Part shown: one piece after another, positions 9,428-17,929 of the stretch | How the letters are laid out: each line of letters begins with the position of its first letter | Position numbering within the stretch: the first letter of the stretch is position 1 | Source of the DNA: Vibrio sp. HI00D65 | GTDB taxonomy: Bacteria > Pseudomonadota > Gammaproteobacteria > Enterobacterales > Vibrionaceae | NCBI RefSeq assembly: GCF_001635455.1 | Contig: NZ_LWEH01000613.1 | Location: 186,001-250,000 of the forward strand | Direction: 5' to 3' | DNA: 64,000 nucleotides | Made by a program: the position numbers and the translations under genes | The notes under the pieces: model-generated | The model's database searches: none | What the model saw: the letters and a program-made list of their open reading frames with translations, nothing else | Told to the model about the DNA's origin: nothing

Positions 9428-10837
9428 ATGTCTCATAGCTCTGAGCTAATCGCGTCGGATATTGAAGGGTATCTGAAAGTACATGAAAATAAAGATTTGC
9501 TGCGCTTTTTAACGTGTGGCAACGTAGATGATGGTAAGTCGACTCTGATTGGACGTCTGCTTTACGATTCAAAGCTGATTTACGAAGACCAAATGGCGGC
9601 GATTGAGAAAGATTCTCAAAAGTTCAACACCACGGACGAAGCGTTTGACCTAGCATTGCTAGTTGATGGCCTGCAATCTGAGCGTGAGCAAGGCATTACT
9701 ATCGATGTGGCATACCGTTACTTCTCAACTGACAAGCGCAAGTTCATCATTGCCGATACTCCTGGACATGAGCAGTACACTCGTAACATGGTAACAGGCG
9801 CGTCAACATGTGAGTTGGCGATTGTTATGGTAGACGCACGTTACGGTATTCAAACTCAAACTCGTCGTCATAGCTACATCTGCAGTTTATTGGGCATTAA
9901 GCATATAATTGTGGCTATCAATAAGATGGACTTGATGGACTACAGTCAAGAGGTGTATCAGAAGATCAAAGCAGATTACCGTGAGATGGCGAAGAACTTC
10001 AACATCGACGATATTCGTTTTGTACCAATCTCAGCGCTGAAGGGTGACAACGTGGTGACCCAAAGTGAGAAAATGGACTGGTACCCAGGCGCAACCTTGA
10101 TGAAACTGCTTGAGACGGTGAAAATCGACCAAGACAAAGACTTGGAGCACATGCGCTTCCCAGTGCAGTATGTAAATCGCCCGAACCTGAACTTCCGTGG
10201 TTTCTGCGGCACTCTAGCCTCTGGTCTTGTTCAAGTCGGTGATGAAGTTACGGCACTACCATCAGGTAAACAGTCTCGTATCAAGTCTATCTACACCTTT
10301 GACGGTGAACTTGAAACCGCACGTCCTGGTCAAGCGATTACTATAACGCTTGAAGATGAGATCGATGTGTCACGTGGCGACATGCTTGTACACAACGGTC
10401 ATGAGCCAAATGTGACCAATAAAGTGCAAGCGCACGTGGTGTGGATGGATGAAAACCCAATGCGTACGCACAAAGAGTATACCTTTAAGTTTGCGACCAA
10501 ATCGTGTGTGGGCAAAGTGAAGGCAATCCCGCACAAGATCGATGTGAACACGCTAAATCAACACGCAGAAAATAGTAACTCTTTAGAGCTGAATGAAATA
10601 GCACTGTCAGAGGTATCATTGACTGATAAGGTTGCTGTAGATACTTACAAAGCCTTGCCGCAAACCGGTGCCTTCATTGTGATTGACCGCCATACCAATG
10701 TGACAGTAGGTGCGGGTATGGTTGAAACCGTGATTGATGGAAATGAAGAGCAAGGTCGGGTGTATTCTCAAGCAGAGAAAGACTTGAATGCGTATGTACG
10801 TAAATACTTCCCTGAATGGGGATGTGCTGAAATATAA
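9428..10837 (+). CDS. cysN: Sulfate adenylyltransferase subunit 1 (GTPase)
   Basis: This 469-residue EF-Tu-like GTPase powers APS formation by CysD. G motifs are visible: GNVDDGKS (residues 31-38), DTPGHEQYTRNM and NKMDLMD. Beta-barrel domains follow. The length matches standalone CysN without a fused APS kinase domain, consistent with the separate cysC. A good ribosome-binding site, TTAGGAGAAGG, precedes the ATG. It is the last gene of the cassette and ends before a strong terminator. Confidence 0.95.
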   Translation: MSHSSELIASDIEGYLKVHENKDLLRFLTCGNVDDGKSTLIGRLLYDSKLIYEDQMAAIEKDSQKFNTTDEAFDLALLVDGLQSEREQGITIDVAYRYFSTDKRKFIIADTPGHEQYTRNMVTGASTCELAIVMVDARYGIQTQTRRHSYICSLLGIKHIIVAINKMDLMDYSQEVYQKIKADYREMAKNFNIDDIRFVPISALKGDNVVTQSEKMDWYPGATLMKLLETVKIDQDKDLEHMRFPVQYVNRPNLNFRGFCGTLASGLVQVGDEVTALPSGKQSRIKSIYTFDGELETARPGQAITITLEDEIDVSRGDMLVHNGHEPNVTNKVQAHVVWMDENPMRTHKEYTFKFATKSCVGKVKAIPHKIDVNTLNQHAENSNSLELNEIALSEVSLTDKVAVDTYKALPQTGAFIVIDRHTNVTVGAGMVETVIDGNEEQGRVYSQAEKDLNAYVRKYFPEWGCAEI

Positions 10838-10864
10838 ATTTGAAACTTATATTTTCATAGAATA

Positions 10865-10906
10865 AAAAATGGCCAAGTTCATATTGTGAATTTGGCCATT
10901 TTTGTT
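10865..10906. terminator. Bidirectional terminator between convergent cysN and WecA-like gene
   Basis: A 12-bp perfect stem AAAAATGGCCAA / TTGGCCATTTTT has T-runs on both strands. It can end cysN on the plus strand and the WecA-like gene on the minus strand. Confidence 0.9.
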
Positions 10907-10959
10907 TCTCTATTCGTTACAAAACTTCAGCTGTAGTTTAAAGCTTATCTTTATGTAAA

Positions 10960-12024
10960 TTAATAGACTTTCTCAGGAAGATTACGCCAACTTCTAATCC
11001 AGCTTGTGATACGCCAAACATAGCTCATCGCGACGGTGTACGAAATGAAGCAAAGCATAAACAGGATGAACATAGTTGATTCCGCGATCTCTAGGAATTC
11101 ACCGTAGATACCGAAGCCAGCAAAGCCACTGGCGATTAAACAAATGATGGCCAGCGTCTGGCGCGATGTAAAACCAAGGCGCTGGAAAATATGGTGTAAA
11201 TGTTCACGGTCGGGTTTGAATGGGGAATCACCACGCCTTACTCGTCTAAACATGATAGCGGCCATGTCCATTAACGGGATAGCAATTAGCCATAATGCCG
11301 TAATCGGTCGCATCATGGCTTCTGATGGATCTTGGCTTGCGCCCAGCAGTAACCAAATCACAGTAAAGCCAATCATCATGCTGCCAGCGTCGCCCATAAA
11401 GACTTTACGTTCTCGACCTAGAAGCCCGAGGTTCATCAGAATATAAGGGATAGTCGCGGCAATAAATACGGTACACAAATACGCCAAGCCGTATTGGCTA
11501 TCGATTTTGAGCAAAATGGCGATACCAGCAAAGGTGACGATAGCAAGCCCACCTAATAGGCCGTCGATACCATCAACCATATTGAACGCGTTAATGGCTC
11601 CAATCACCGCAAATATTGTGACTACTGAACTCAGAAACCCTAAATGTAATGCACCTGTGCCAAAAATATTACCAATGTTTTCTAGGCGAATATCGGCAAA
11701 GTGCATCATGCAAATGGAGAGAATGGCTTGAACGACAAGCCGAATTTTGAAGCTAATATCAAATTTATCATCGAGCGCGCCGATAACGATAAGCACTGCG
11801 ATAGAAGCTAAAAAAAGCTGGCTATGCGGTATCACATTGGGGTGGGTGAGTATGAACTGAGCTATCGACAAGCTGATTGCGATTCCGCCTACGAGTGGGA
11901 TCGCTCCGTTATGCAGTTTTCGTTGGTTGGGTTTGTCTACTAAGCCGATGGCTTTTGCTGCTTTTCGCATCACAAAGAGCGACGAAAAGGAGAAGAAGCC
12001 AACAAGTGATAGCTCTACTAACAT
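10960..12024 (-). CDS. Second WecA-like undecaprenyl-phosphate glycosyl-1-phosphate transferase
   Basis: This 354-residue membrane enzyme of the MraY/WecA family is clearly paralogous to the one at 3647-4750. Both share NAFNMVDGIDGLLGG, RKVFMGDAGSMMIGF, the DDKFDISFK/DDRFDISFK loop and a C-terminal H-HHI-QRLGFT-type motif. It is transcribed towards cysN and shares a terminator with it. The two paralogues face each other across the sulfate cassette. Either could start a capsule, O-antigen or exopolysaccharide repeat. Which one is the housekeeping copy cannot be told from this window. Confidence 0.85.
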   Translation of the reverse strand: MLVELSLVGFFSFSSLFVMRKAAKAIGLVDKPNQRKLHNGAIPLVGGIAISLSIAQFILTHPNVIPHSQLFLASIAVLIVIGALDDKFDISFKIRLVVQAILSICMMHFADIRLENIGNIFGTGALHLGFLSSVVTIFAVIGAINAFNMVDGIDGLLGGLAIVTFAGIAILLKIDSQYGLAYLCTVFIAATIPYILMNLGLLGRERKVFMGDAGSMMIGFTVIWLLLGASQDPSEAMMRPITALWLIAIPLMDMAAIMFRRVRRGDSPFKPDREHLHHIFQRLGFTSRQTLAIICLIASGFAGFGIYGEFLEIAESTMFILFMLCFISYTVAMSYVWRITSWIRSWRNLPEKVY

Positions 12025-12374
12025 GATGAACTCTAGCCAAATTTTTAATGGTTTTTATTTGCGTGTAGCTTACGTTAAAACTATCAATGTGTACACTTAG
12101 TTGAGTATGTTCTGCTCACTTTTTTGGAACAAAGTTAGCATTTTTAAATATGCATCCAAGCTCTCATCTTGCGTGAATTTTGCGTTGTTATTTGCTGTCT
12201 AATCCAAAACATTGCCTCGGAGTCTTGAACACAAAATGACATTTTTTTTCACATCCGATTCGCTTACCTAAGACGTTTCTTGATCTTCCGCTACAGTTTT
12301 GACTGTAAACTGTAGTAAAATTACGCTAATTTGTTTCTATACCGATTTATTCCAAATTGAACGAGGTGAGTTCT
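12025..12374. other. Divergent intergenic region upstream of gpmI
   Basis: This 350-base AT-rich spacer lies between the divergently transcribed WecA-like gene and gpmI. The only clear structures are a 25-base inverted repeat and a weak promoter at 12291-12327, and the GAGGTG ribosome-binding site that fixes the gpmI start at 12375. No other coding signal is seen. Confidence 0.6.
12291..12327 (+). promoter_or_regulatory. Inverted repeat overlapping a candidate gpmI promoter
   Basis: CTACAGTTT (12291-12299) and AAACTGTAG (12307-12315) form a perfect 9-bp inverted repeat with a 7-base spacer. TTGACT (12299-12304) inside it, followed after 17 bases by TACGCT (12322-12327), is a weak sigma-70-like pair. 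The arrangement could be an operator or a hairpin in the gpmI leader. Confidence 0.35.
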
Positions 12375-13907
12375 ATGTCAGCTAAGAAGCCAATGGCCCT
12401 AGTGATCCTTGACGGTTACGGTTACCGTGAAGACAACCAAGACAACGCTATCGCGAACGCTAAGACACCAGTATTAGACGGTCTTATTGCTAACCAACCG
12501 AACACACTAATCTCTGCTTCTGGCATGGATGTCGGCCTACCGGATGGCCAAATGGGTAACTCTGAGGTTGGTCACACCAACATCGGTGCTGGTCGTGTTG
12601 TATACCAAGATCTTACTCGTATCACTAAGTCAATTGCAGACGGTGAATTCGGCCAAACTGAAGCGCTAGTGAATGCTATCGACAAAGCGGTGAAAGCGGA
12701 GAAAGCGGTTCACATCATGGGTCTTATGTCACCAGGTGGTGTTCACTCTCATGAAGATCACATCTACGCAGCTGTTGAAATGGCAGCAGAGCGTGGCGCA
12801 GAGAAAATTTACCTACACGCATTCCTAGATGGCCGTGATACGCCGCCACGTAGTGCAGAAAATTCTCTTCAACGTTTCCAAGATCTGTTCGCTAAACTGG
12901 GCAAAGGCCGTGTGGCTTCTTTGGTTGGCCGTTACTACGCAATGGACCGTGACAACAACTGGGAGCGTGTTCAAGCTGCATACGAGCTGCTCACTGAAGC
13001 AAAAGCAGAGTTCACATTTGACACTGCAGTTGCTGGCCTAGAAGCCGCTTACGCTCGTGATGAAAACGATGAGTTCGTTAAAGCGACTGAAATTAAAGCA
13101 GAAGGCGAAGAGTCTGCTGCTATCGTTGATGGCGATGCTGTTATCTTCATGAACTACCGTGCCGACCGTGCTCGTCAAATCACTCGCACATTCGTGACTG
13201 ACTTTGCTGGTTTTGAGCGTAACGTATTTCCAGCTATCGATTTCGTGATGCTGACTCAATACGCAGCTGATATCCCACTGCTATGTGCATTCCCACCGGC
13301 TTCTCTAGAGAACACTTACGGTGAGTGGTTATCTAAGCAAGGTAAAACGCAGCTACGTATTTCAGAAACAGAGAAATACGCGCACGTGACTTTCTTCTTC
13401 AATGGCGGTATCGAAGACGAGTTTGAAGGCGAAGAGCGTCAACTTGTAGCTTCTCCAAAAGTCGCAACTTACGACCTACAGCCTGAAATGAGCGCTCCAG
13501 AGCTAACAGACAAGCTCGTTGCAGCAATCAAAGGGGGCAAATACGACGCTATCGTTTGTAACTTCCCTAACTGTGACATGGTTGGCCACACTGGCGTTTA
13601 CGATGCAGCAGTGAAAGCCGTAGAGTCTCTAGACGAGTGTCTTGGCAAAGTGGTTGAAGCAATCAAAGAAGCTGACGGCCAACTGCTTATCACCGCAGAC
13701 CACGGTAACGCAGAAATGATGGTTAACCCAGAAACGGGCGGCATCCACACTGCACATACTAACCTACCAGTGCCACTTATCTACGTAGGTAACAAAGATG
13801 TTGAGTTCAAAGAAGGCGGTAAGCTGTCTGACCTTGCACCAACCATGCTTTCTCTAACTGGTACAGAAATCCCAGCTGAAATGTCAGGTGATGTTTTAGT
13901 TAAATAG
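12375..13907 (+). CDS. gpmI: 2,3-bisphosphoglycerate-independent phosphoglycerate mutase
   Basis: This 510-residue Mn2+-dependent glycolytic enzyme interconverts 3- and 2-phosphoglycerate. It belongs to the alkaline phosphatase superfamily. LVILDGYGYRE holds the first metal ligand, MGNSEVGHTNIGAGR carries the phosphoserine, and HDH/HGN-type metal sites are visible in NCDMVGHTGVYDAA and ITADHGNAE. ATG 12375 is chosen because GAGGTG lies 8 bases upstream. The frame extends 18 bases further to an earlier start. Codon use resembles highly expressed genes, as in groEL. Confidence 0.95.
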   Translation: MSAKKPMALVILDGYGYREDNQDNAIANAKTPVLDGLIANQPNTLISASGMDVGLPDGQMGNSEVGHTNIGAGRVVYQDLTRITKSIADGEFGQTEALVNAIDKAVKAEKAVHIMGLMSPGGVHSHEDHIYAAVEMAAERGAEKIYLHAFLDGRDTPPRSAENSLQRFQDLFAKLGKGRVASLVGRYYAMDRDNNWERVQAAYELLTEAKAEFTFDTAVAGLEAAYARDENDEFVKATEIKAEGEESAAIVDGDAVIFMNYRADRARQITRTFVTDFAGFERNVFPAIDFVMLTQYAADIPLLCAFPPASLENTYGEWLSKQGKTQLRISETEKYAHVTFFFNGGIEDEFEGEERQLVASPKVATYDLQPEMSAPELTDKLVAAIKGGKYDAIVCNFPNCDMVGHTGVYDAAVKAVESLDECLGKVVEAIKEADGQLLITADHGNAEMMVNPETGGIHTAHTNLPVPLIYVGNKDVEFKEGGKLSDLAPTMLSLTGTEIPAEMSGDVLVK

Positions 13908-13931
13908 CTTTTAACTTTCATCTAATACCAG

Positions 13932-13961
13932 AACGGCTGCACGCGAGTGTGGCCGTTTTTT
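13932..13961 (+). terminator. Terminator after gpmI
   Basis: The stem AACGGC / GCCGTT, with an inner CAC/GTG pairing, is followed by a run of T. It sits 25 bases after the gpmI stop. Confidence 0.8.
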
Positions 13962-13978
13962 TGTATCTGGATCTTGAA

Positions 13979-14060
13979 AAATAGATGCGAGATACGAGTA
14001 AACGAGATGAGAAAAGCTCAGGAGTAGATGCGGGGTGCGAGTAGAGGATATGAGAATAGC
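13979..14060 (+). repeat. Purine-rich degenerate intergenic repeat, copy A
   Basis: This stretch repeats the words GATGCGAG, ATACGAGTA, GATGAGAA and GATGCGGGGTGCGAGTA. Related sequences lie at 16231-16268 (opposite strand) and 17651-17760. It is noncoding and forms part of the 362-base gap between gpmI and the chemoreceptor gene, whose other contents are two terminators and a short 9-bp tandem repeat. Confidence 0.6.
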
Positions 14061-14150
14061 TTTAGAGCGGGTGCTTGATTAGAGTCAACAGGATGAGAAG
14101 CGATGAAGAGTGGGGTGAGATTCCGCAGTCAATTTAAGAATAAACGGCCT

Positions 14151-14174
14151 GGTAGCTTAGGTAGCTTAGGTAGG
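14151..14174 (+). repeat. Short tandem repeat GGTAGCTTA
   Basis: Two perfect copies of the 9-base unit GGTAGCTTA are followed by a partial third (GGTAGG). No function is apparent. Confidence 0.6.
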
Positions 14175-14220
14175 TTTGATTCACTCACCTCTCCGCACCA
14201 ATAAAAATTTGCGCCAAGAA

Positions 14221-14249
14221 AAACGCCATCGTATGTCACGATGGCGTTT
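14221..14249 (-). terminator. Terminator of the chemoreceptor gene
   Basis: An 11-bp perfect stem AAACGCCATCG / CGATGGCGTTT has a 7-base loop. Read on the minus strand it ends in a T-run (GCGTTTTTC) and lies 20 bases after the stop of the MCP gene. Confidence 0.85.
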
Positions 14250-14269
14250 AAGTGTGTCGTTCGCCTGTG

Positions 14270-16006
14270 TTATTGCACTTTAAACCGCGAAATGACATCA
14301 CCCAGCCCTGCAGAGGTTGCTTTCAGTTCGTCGCTGACTGATGCTGTTTGCGAGGCGTTTTCGTTGAGCTTACGAATGAGCTCTTGAATTGCGCTCATAT
14401 TCCGGCTGACTTCCTGAGTCACCTGACGCTGCTCTTGAGCCGATGTCGCCATCAAGGTGTTAAGATCATTAATCTCTACGACAGAATCGGTGACAATGTT
14501 TAAAGAGTCCATGACCTGGTTAGTACGATCTACCGTTTGTTGACAACTTGAGTGCGTTGAGGCCATTTCATTGACGACATTATCGGTCGTAGACTTCAAT
14601 TTCTCTAACATTTCATTAATTTGAGAAGTGCTTTGCTGTGTTCGAGCGGCGAGGGCGCGTACCTCGTCAGCGACGACCGCAAAACCACGTCCTTGCTCAC
14701 CCGCACGAGCGGCTTCAATCGCAGCGTTTAAGGCTAACAGGTTTGTCTGTTCTGCGATGTCACCTATCACTTGTAACACAGAGCTGATCTGCTTGGTGTC
14801 TTCGTTCATTGTTCCAATGGTCTCAGACATAGAAGCAGCTTGTGTGACCATATCACTGACGCTTTGTACTGCGCTTCCAACAGCACGTTTCGATTCTTCT
14901 GCGTAGCGATTCGTGCGGTCAGTCAGCTTAGCGGCATCGTCAGCGCTGTTCGCAATGGACTCTGCCGTCGCGCTCATTTCTTCAATGGCAGTGATGGCCT
15001 GTTCAGATTCAATGGTGTGTTGATCTAGAGTGCTACTATTGTTGTGCGACTGTTTGGCAAGCTCACCAACCGCGTGGTCGATATGTGCAGATGAATGAGA
15101 CACATCAACAAACATCTTCTGCAGTTGAGCAATAAATCGATCGATTGATTGTGATATATGACCTATCTCATCTTTGCTGTCGATATTGAGCCTTTGCGTT
15201 AGGTCACCGTTGCCGTCGGATAGGTCACCGACTAATGTCTTCAATTGCTCAAAAGGCCTAAAAGCAAAGTGGAGCAAAACAATACTGCCCAATATTATGG
15301 TCATACCCGTTATTAATAGCGCTAATGTAATCATCCAATTTAGCTTGTCTGTTTTCGCTTGAATGTTACTTTGGTCAATATACCCAATGAGTTGCCACTG
15401 GCTATTACCGAATGAGATATTTCGCTTTATCGGCGTTAAGTCACTGCCGTGCGTATTGTTGTAAATAACAGTCCCATCACCTATCAGTTCCGCGAAGCTT
15501 CCCTCAGCCGCAAGCCCAACGATGATCTTTGTCAATGCAGCTAGATCGTAAGTGAGAAAATCAACAGAATCGTCAAATCTTTTAATGGAGAAAGTGATGT
15601 ATGAGGTGCTGTCTTTAACAGTGATTGGACTAATACTGAGTTGCTCAGTTTGTGTCTCAGCAGCGTTAATAAAATACTGAGCCTCTTCTTCACTGATGTT
15701 GCCCGTATCATCGAACGCATAACCGTTGACGATTTTCACAATCTGAGCAAAACCAGAGGCCTCTTTGGTATCCGCAATGTCCATCATACTGAAGTTGAGA
15801 TTGGTGGCTTGCGTCACTTTGCTATTGAGTTCGGCTTCGATCTTTTCGCGGGTGATGTCAATAACATGGGTGATGTTCTTAATGTCTGATTGATTTATGT
15901 AATGACTTATAAAGTGGTTGACGCTGAGGTAGGAGATAAGCGTCGTTGTGGTGATGATCGCAACGATCAGTAACACGAGTTTATTCTTAAACGAAAGGTG
16001 AGTCAT
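14270..16006 (-). CDS. Methyl-accepting chemotaxis protein
   Basis: This transmembrane chemoreceptor is 578 residues from the ATG at 16006. The order is an N-terminal TM segment (LVLLIVAIITTTTLIS), a periplasmic ligand-binding region of about 190 residues (Cache-like by size, not certain), a second TM segment, HAMP, and a long signalling coiled coil. The hairpin tip AIEAARAGEQGRGFAVVADEVR is nearly invariant among MCPs. No C-terminal CheR-binding pentapeptide is seen. The frame can extend to 16060, but AGG upstream and the TM position favour 16006. The ligand is unknown. Confidence 0.93.
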   Translation of the reverse strand: MTHLSFKNKLVLLIVAIITTTTLISYLSVNHFISHYINQSDIKNITHVIDITREKIEAELNSKVTQATNLNFSMMDIADTKEASGFAQIVKIVNGYAFDDTGNISEEEAQYFINAAETQTEQLSISPITVKDSTSYITFSIKRFDDSVDFLTYDLAALTKIIVGLAAEGSFAELIGDGTVIYNNTHGSDLTPIKRNISFGNSQWQLIGYIDQSNIQAKTDKLNWMITLALLITGMTIILGSIVLLHFAFRPFEQLKTLVGDLSDGNGDLTQRLNIDSKDEIGHISQSIDRFIAQLQKMFVDVSHSSAHIDHAVGELAKQSHNNSSTLDQHTIESEQAITAIEEMSATAESIANSADDAAKLTDRTNRYAEESKRAVGSAVQSVSDMVTQAASMSETIGTMNEDTKQISSVLQVIGDIAEQTNLLALNAAIEAARAGEQGRGFAVVADEVRALAARTQQSTSQINEMLEKLKSTTDNVVNEMASTHSSCQQTVDRTNQVMDSLNIVTDSVVEINDLNTLMATSAQEQRQVTQEVSRNMSAIQELIRKLNENASQTASVSDELKATSAGLGDVISRFKVQ

Positions 16007-16230
16007 ATAACCTATACATCCTTGTAAGTGACTATAAAAATGACTGAAATCCGCAGTCAAAGGGGTTAAACCGGCTCAATAATAAGACACTTGTATGATA
16101 TATGTAAATTAGTACCCATATTTATGTTATCGCTTGAAAGGCGGTGTTGGTCTATTCTCTTTACTTGCTCCTATTATCATTTCTACTGTTTAGCGCTTAA
16201 ATCTTTTCGCTTCACGCACCTGATTTTTTA

Positions 16231-16268
16231 GGCTCTTCGCATCCCTATTACTCGTACCCCGCACCCGC
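16231..16268 (-). repeat. Purine-rich degenerate intergenic repeat, copy B
   Basis: On the minus strand this reads GGGTGCGGGGTACGAGTAA then GGGATGCGAAGAGC. The last 14 bases are identical to 17705-17718, and the first part resembles 14029-14043. The copy overlaps the 3' end of the MATE gene and supplies its last codons and stop. Confidence 0.6.
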
Positions 16269-17603
16269 TTTAACTCTTATACGAAGCGCAAACAAGTATC
16301 CTGAAATGCCGCCCATTATGTTTCCTAGTGCTAGGCCAATAAATAGCCCTTCGACACCATCAAGTTGGCTGCCGACCCAGGCAAATGGCAGGGTAAATAC
16401 GAACAGGCGCATGAAGCTCCATTGGAAGGCTTTGAGTGGTTGATGCATCGCATTCATCGCACTGATTAACATCATCACAATGCCTTGGAAACCGTAGCTA
16501 AATGGAACTACCAATAAGTAGTGCCACAAGAGACCTCGGACCGACTCTTCTTGAGAAAAGAGGGCCGCTAAAGGGATGCTCAGTGGCACCATCATTAAAA
16601 AGATCAAACCTTGGAACAACACGGCAAAACGCATGCTTAAGAACAGGGCTTTAAAACTGCGTTGTGGGTTCTCGGCGCCAAAGTTTTGCGCCATAAAAGG
16701 GGTGAGTGCTGAAGTGAGAGACATCAAGACGATGATCAGAATCGATTCAATACGCTGAGCAGCACCATAAGCGGCCACAGCCTCGGTTCCTTGCTTGGCC
16801 AGCATCATCATAATGATGGCACCCGCGAGTGGGTTCAATGCGTTTGAAAGTGCAGCGGGTGTGCCAATAGTGAGGATTTGTTTCCAGTCTAGGATAACTT
16901 CTTGAACTTTTGGCGGGGCGAGTAATTTCTCTCGTTTGATTAATACATACAGCGAGCCACACAATGCGCCAAACCAACTGAAACCACTAGCGATGGCTGC
17001 GCCTTGAATCCCGAGTTCAGGGAAAGGTCCGAAACCGAAGATCAGCAAGGGGTCGAGGATGCCGTTAATCAGGCCCGCCAACATCATGATCTTGGCGGGG
17101 GTTTTGGTATCGCCACTCGCTCGTATCGCGCTGTTGCCTGCCATTGGGATAACAAGCAGCGGAATGGCTAAGTACCAAACTGTCATGTATTCAGATATCA
17201 GTGGCAGTAATTCTGGTTCTGCCCCAAATAAAGTAAACATGGGTTCTAGCGTTACAAGCCCCAGTGTTGATGCAAATCCAACAAGCAACACAGCAAGCAA
17301 TAATCCATGACAAGTAAAGCGAGCGGCATTTTGTGCGCACCCTTGGCCCAGTAGCCGCCCAATACAGGTGGAAAGCCCTACACCGATGCCCATGGTGATG
17401 CAGTTGATTGCGAAGGTAACTGGGAAAGTAAAGCTCACGGCAGCCAGTGCTTGTGTACCAAGCAGTGAGATAAAGAAGGTATCGACCAAGTTAAACATCA
17501 AGATCGCGACCATACCGAAGATAGTCGGAATGGTCATGGTACGTAATGTACTCGCAATAGGGGCGGTTAATAGCCCGTGCTTATCTTGCATGTAAAACGC
17601 CAT
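16248..17603 (-). CDS. MATE-family multidrug/Na+ antiporter
   Basis: This is a 451-residue inner-membrane protein with about twelve hydrophobic segments and two MatE halves. The start of the first half (FGMVAILMFNLVDTFFISLLG) and AGNSAIRASGDTKTP are typical of the DinF/NorM-like MATE class that exports cationic compounds. Two in-frame ATGs (17603 and 17591) are possible and neither has a strong ribosome-binding site. The last residues, KAGAGYE, are encoded by a dispersed intergenic repeat. The substrate is unknown. Confidence 0.85.
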   Translation of the reverse strand: MAFYMQDKHGLLTAPIASTLRTMTIPTIFGMVAILMFNLVDTFFISLLGTQALAAVSFTFPVTFAINCITMGIGVGLSTCIGRLLGQGCAQNAARFTCHGLLLAVLLVGFASTLGLVTLEPMFTLFGAEPELLPLISEYMTVWYLAIPLLVIPMAGNSAIRASGDTKTPAKIMMLAGLINGILDPLLIFGFGPFPELGIQGAAIASGFSWFGALCGSLYVLIKREKLLAPPKVQEVILDWKQILTIGTPAALSNALNPLAGAIIMMMLAKQGTEAVAAYGAAQRIESILIIVLMSLTSALTPFMAQNFGAENPQRSFKALFLSMRFAVLFQGLIFLMMVPLSIPLAALFSQEESVRGLLWHYLLVVPFSYGFQGIVMMLISAMNAMHQPLKAFQWSFMRLFVFTLPFAWVGSQLDGVEGLFIGLALGNIMGGISGYLFALRIRVKAGAGYE

Positions 17604-17929
17604 TTAGAACGAAAGGTGTAGGATAAACAGATGTGGCTTGGAAAGAAAGAAAAGCGAAAAGCAGATGCGAAATTCTAAAGAGCAAATTCGAGTCAACGAG
17701 GTTCGGGATGCGAAGAGCTGAAAAATAGATAAGAGTAAACGGAGTTCGAGGAGCGGGAAGGTTTATGGTGAGACTTGAGAGGCTGAACGTAGCTCGTAAA
17801 ATGTATAACGATTCTCGTTGCTTGGTGATTATTTTTGGTTACAGTTCTGGTTAAGAATTGATCGTCAAGGCAATAGCGCCACTGCGATGTTCATCCATTG
17901 AAAGCAAGGTGCTTTATCAGAGAGGTTTT
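17604..17929. other. Intergenic region with purine-rich repeat copy C
   Basis: This 326-base gap lies between the divergent MATE and lipoprotein genes. Bases 17651-17760 hold the third and longest copy of the degenerate repeat (GATGCGAA, CGAGTCAACGAGG, GGGATGCGAAGAGC, GAGTAAACGGAG). The rest contains no clear coding sequence. A promoter for the lipoprotein gene must lie near its 3' end but is not obvious. Confidence 0.55.

Noticed and set aside
17815..17840. Fur-box-like sequence upstream of the lipoprotein gene
   Set aside because: Only about 11 of 19 positions match the consensus, which is expected by chance in AT-rich DNA.
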